From Cercophora sp. LCS_1 (Eukaryota > Ascomycota > Sordariomycetes > Sordariales > Lasiosphaeriaceae), in the NCBI GenBank assembly GCA_036250225.1, contig JAPZLL010000007.1:1414589-1478588 (forward strand): a stretch of DNA of 64,000 nt, in the 5' to 3' direction. Shown one piece after another: positions 62,966 to 64,000 of this stretch. The number at the start of each line of letters is the position of its first letter. The stretch's first letter is position 1. Position numbers and translations under genes: made by a program. Under the pieces are notes generated by a model that saw only the letters and a list, made by a program, of their open reading frames with translations, did not search any database and was not told the origin of the DNA.

Positions 62966-63902
62966 CGTCGTCGTCCACATGCCTTCCTCCGATCCCTTCC
63001 AGGCCGACCGCTGGGTTCTGTGTGTGTGGGTGTGTTGTTTATTACCAGTTCAAATGGGGGCCAATTCGGGGAGCTGCTTAGCAGCCTGGCCAAACCGGTC
63101 AGAACCCCCCTACACTAACAAACACAAACAAAACAACGTCTCTTTTATTGTATCAAAACCAATAAACACCCGCATTATTAGACGCCCAATTATCCATTTG
63201 TCGTTATACTCAACATTAGAAAACTGGAGAGATCAACAATATCATTACAATTATAAGTAATAATAAATAGCCACCTGGCAAAAATAACCCCCTCCGATCG
63301 AACTGTCTTGGACCGTTCAGTCAGGTAGGCTGACGTTCTCCACAGTTGTAAAAAATTCTATAGTTCAACGCATTAATAATATAGCCAAGCCATAATCGAG
63401 TACGAAAAGAGGATACCAACCTCCTCCCCCAAAGATTGCTGGCTGATCGCCCTAATTCGGTTCTTTTTCTGATCAGGCAGACCCACACAACTGGGTCTGG
63501 AGGAAAGTTTTAACCCCTTCGGACCAGTCTCAACCAGGTATAGCTTTACTAGTGCTTATTAAAGCACAGACTAATAAGGGCCAGAATACCAAACCCACTT
63601 ACATTGCCCTAGTAATCCCACATTTTATTAAAGAAGGAGTGTGGTTAGTGCTATACATTTTCCTAGGCGTAGTCTTATTGGCCGGAAAGCAGTTAGGGTT
63701 ATAGTGGATACTTCAAACCCTTATAAAAAGATCTGGTAGTAGTTAGCTAATTTTATAAAAAAGGAGCATTGCTCCTAGGCGCTTGTTTCCCCTCTAATCG
63801 AAATATTGTTATAATAAAAACATTATTGGGAAGCCCATTTCAATATATCCATTAGATGTCACATTATAGCCAAGAACCCCGTAGAATACAGAACAATATA
63901 TC

Positions 63903-64000
63903 TGTTACGGCCTGCTCCAGGTACACCGAGGTGAGCCTGGTAAAGACAGATCGTAAGAGCGGACAGGGTCCAATGCTCTAGGTAGGGTGGGTGCAAGGTG
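63903..64000. mobile_element. LTR-like direct repeat, right copy, cut by the window end
   Basis: Begins TGTTACGGCCTGCTCCAG. It differs from the left copy at four positions, where this copy has C, C, G and C against T, T, A and T, so it keeps the less mutated state. Confidence 0.6.

Larger units (their letters stand above)
61607..64000. other. AT-rich repeat region at the right end
   Basis: 2.4 kb with no gene. It contains an LTR-like repeat pair (61961 and 63903 onward), a 56-bp palindromic tandem repeat, a 13-bp minisatellite, a CACGTG hairpin and an AT-rich tract at about 62450-62710. Frames such as 62817-63260 come from the repeats. Confidence 0.6.

Noticed and set aside
62817..63260. 147-codon plus-strand frame near the right end
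   Set aside because: It is created by the 13-bp minisatellite and neighbouring repeat DNA; no protein features.
1..64000. CRISPR arrays, bacterial operons, prophage or mitochondrial DNA
   Set aside because: Spliceosomal introns, eukaryotic nuclear genes and the absence of spaced identical repeats exclude these.

Overview
The window reads as nuclear DNA of a filamentous ascomycete, most likely a Sordariomycete (Sordariales-like). Genes carry many short GT-AG introns (about 44-91 nt), start sites often follow A/C-rich leaders, and the gene content is typical: AA9 lytic polysaccharide monooxygenases, HET-domain proteins, a Zn2Cys6 regulator, a Clr5-domain protein, tyrosinase and Sey1. I rebuilt exon structures by hand from splice sites, reading phase and family conservation. 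No similarity search was run, so family names rest on recognised motifs.

Left part (1-24 kb). This is a housekeeping block followed by an accessory segment. The core genes are the 5' end of a probable RPN6 proteasome subunit, SOF1 (ribosome biogenesis), an RGS-domain membrane protein, CENP-C/Mif2 (kinetochore), the RNase H2 catalytic subunit and SEY1 (ER fusion GTPase). Between 13.9 and 22.3 kb lie an MFS transporter, an FAD monooxygenase, a ketosamine-kinase-like gene, a cytochrome P450 relic with an internal deletion, and a Zn2Cys6 regulator. That combination resembles a small catabolic or secondary-metabolism locus that has lost its P450. MED18 follows.

Middle part (24-45 kb). An Hsp70-like gene with a suspicious donor site, a frame break and an altered ATPase motif is flanked by two small coiled-coil ORFans. 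Then come a secreted tyrosinase, a HET-domain protein, a 3.4 kb gene-free stretch, a small four-helix membrane protein, a Clr5-domain/TPR-like protein and a tiny hypothetical gene.

Right part (44-64 kb). An FAD monooxygenase pseudogene (one frameshift, one stop) is followed by a repeat-rich intergenic region holding a decayed 188-bp tandem repeat and a tRNA-derived Pol III (SINE-like) element. Next are a Hva1/TUDOR mini-gene, two convergent AA9 LPMOs, a GPI-type secreted protein, a large membrane protein and a HET-ankyrin protein. The last 2 kb is AT-rich repeat DNA between two copies of an LTR-like repeat whose differences all run C:G to T:A in one copy, as expected for repeat-induced point mutation (RIP).

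I did not find a clearly new multi-gene system. The best leads are the decayed cluster at 14-22 kb, the Hsp70/coiled-coil trio, the SINE-like element and the layered repeats at the right end.
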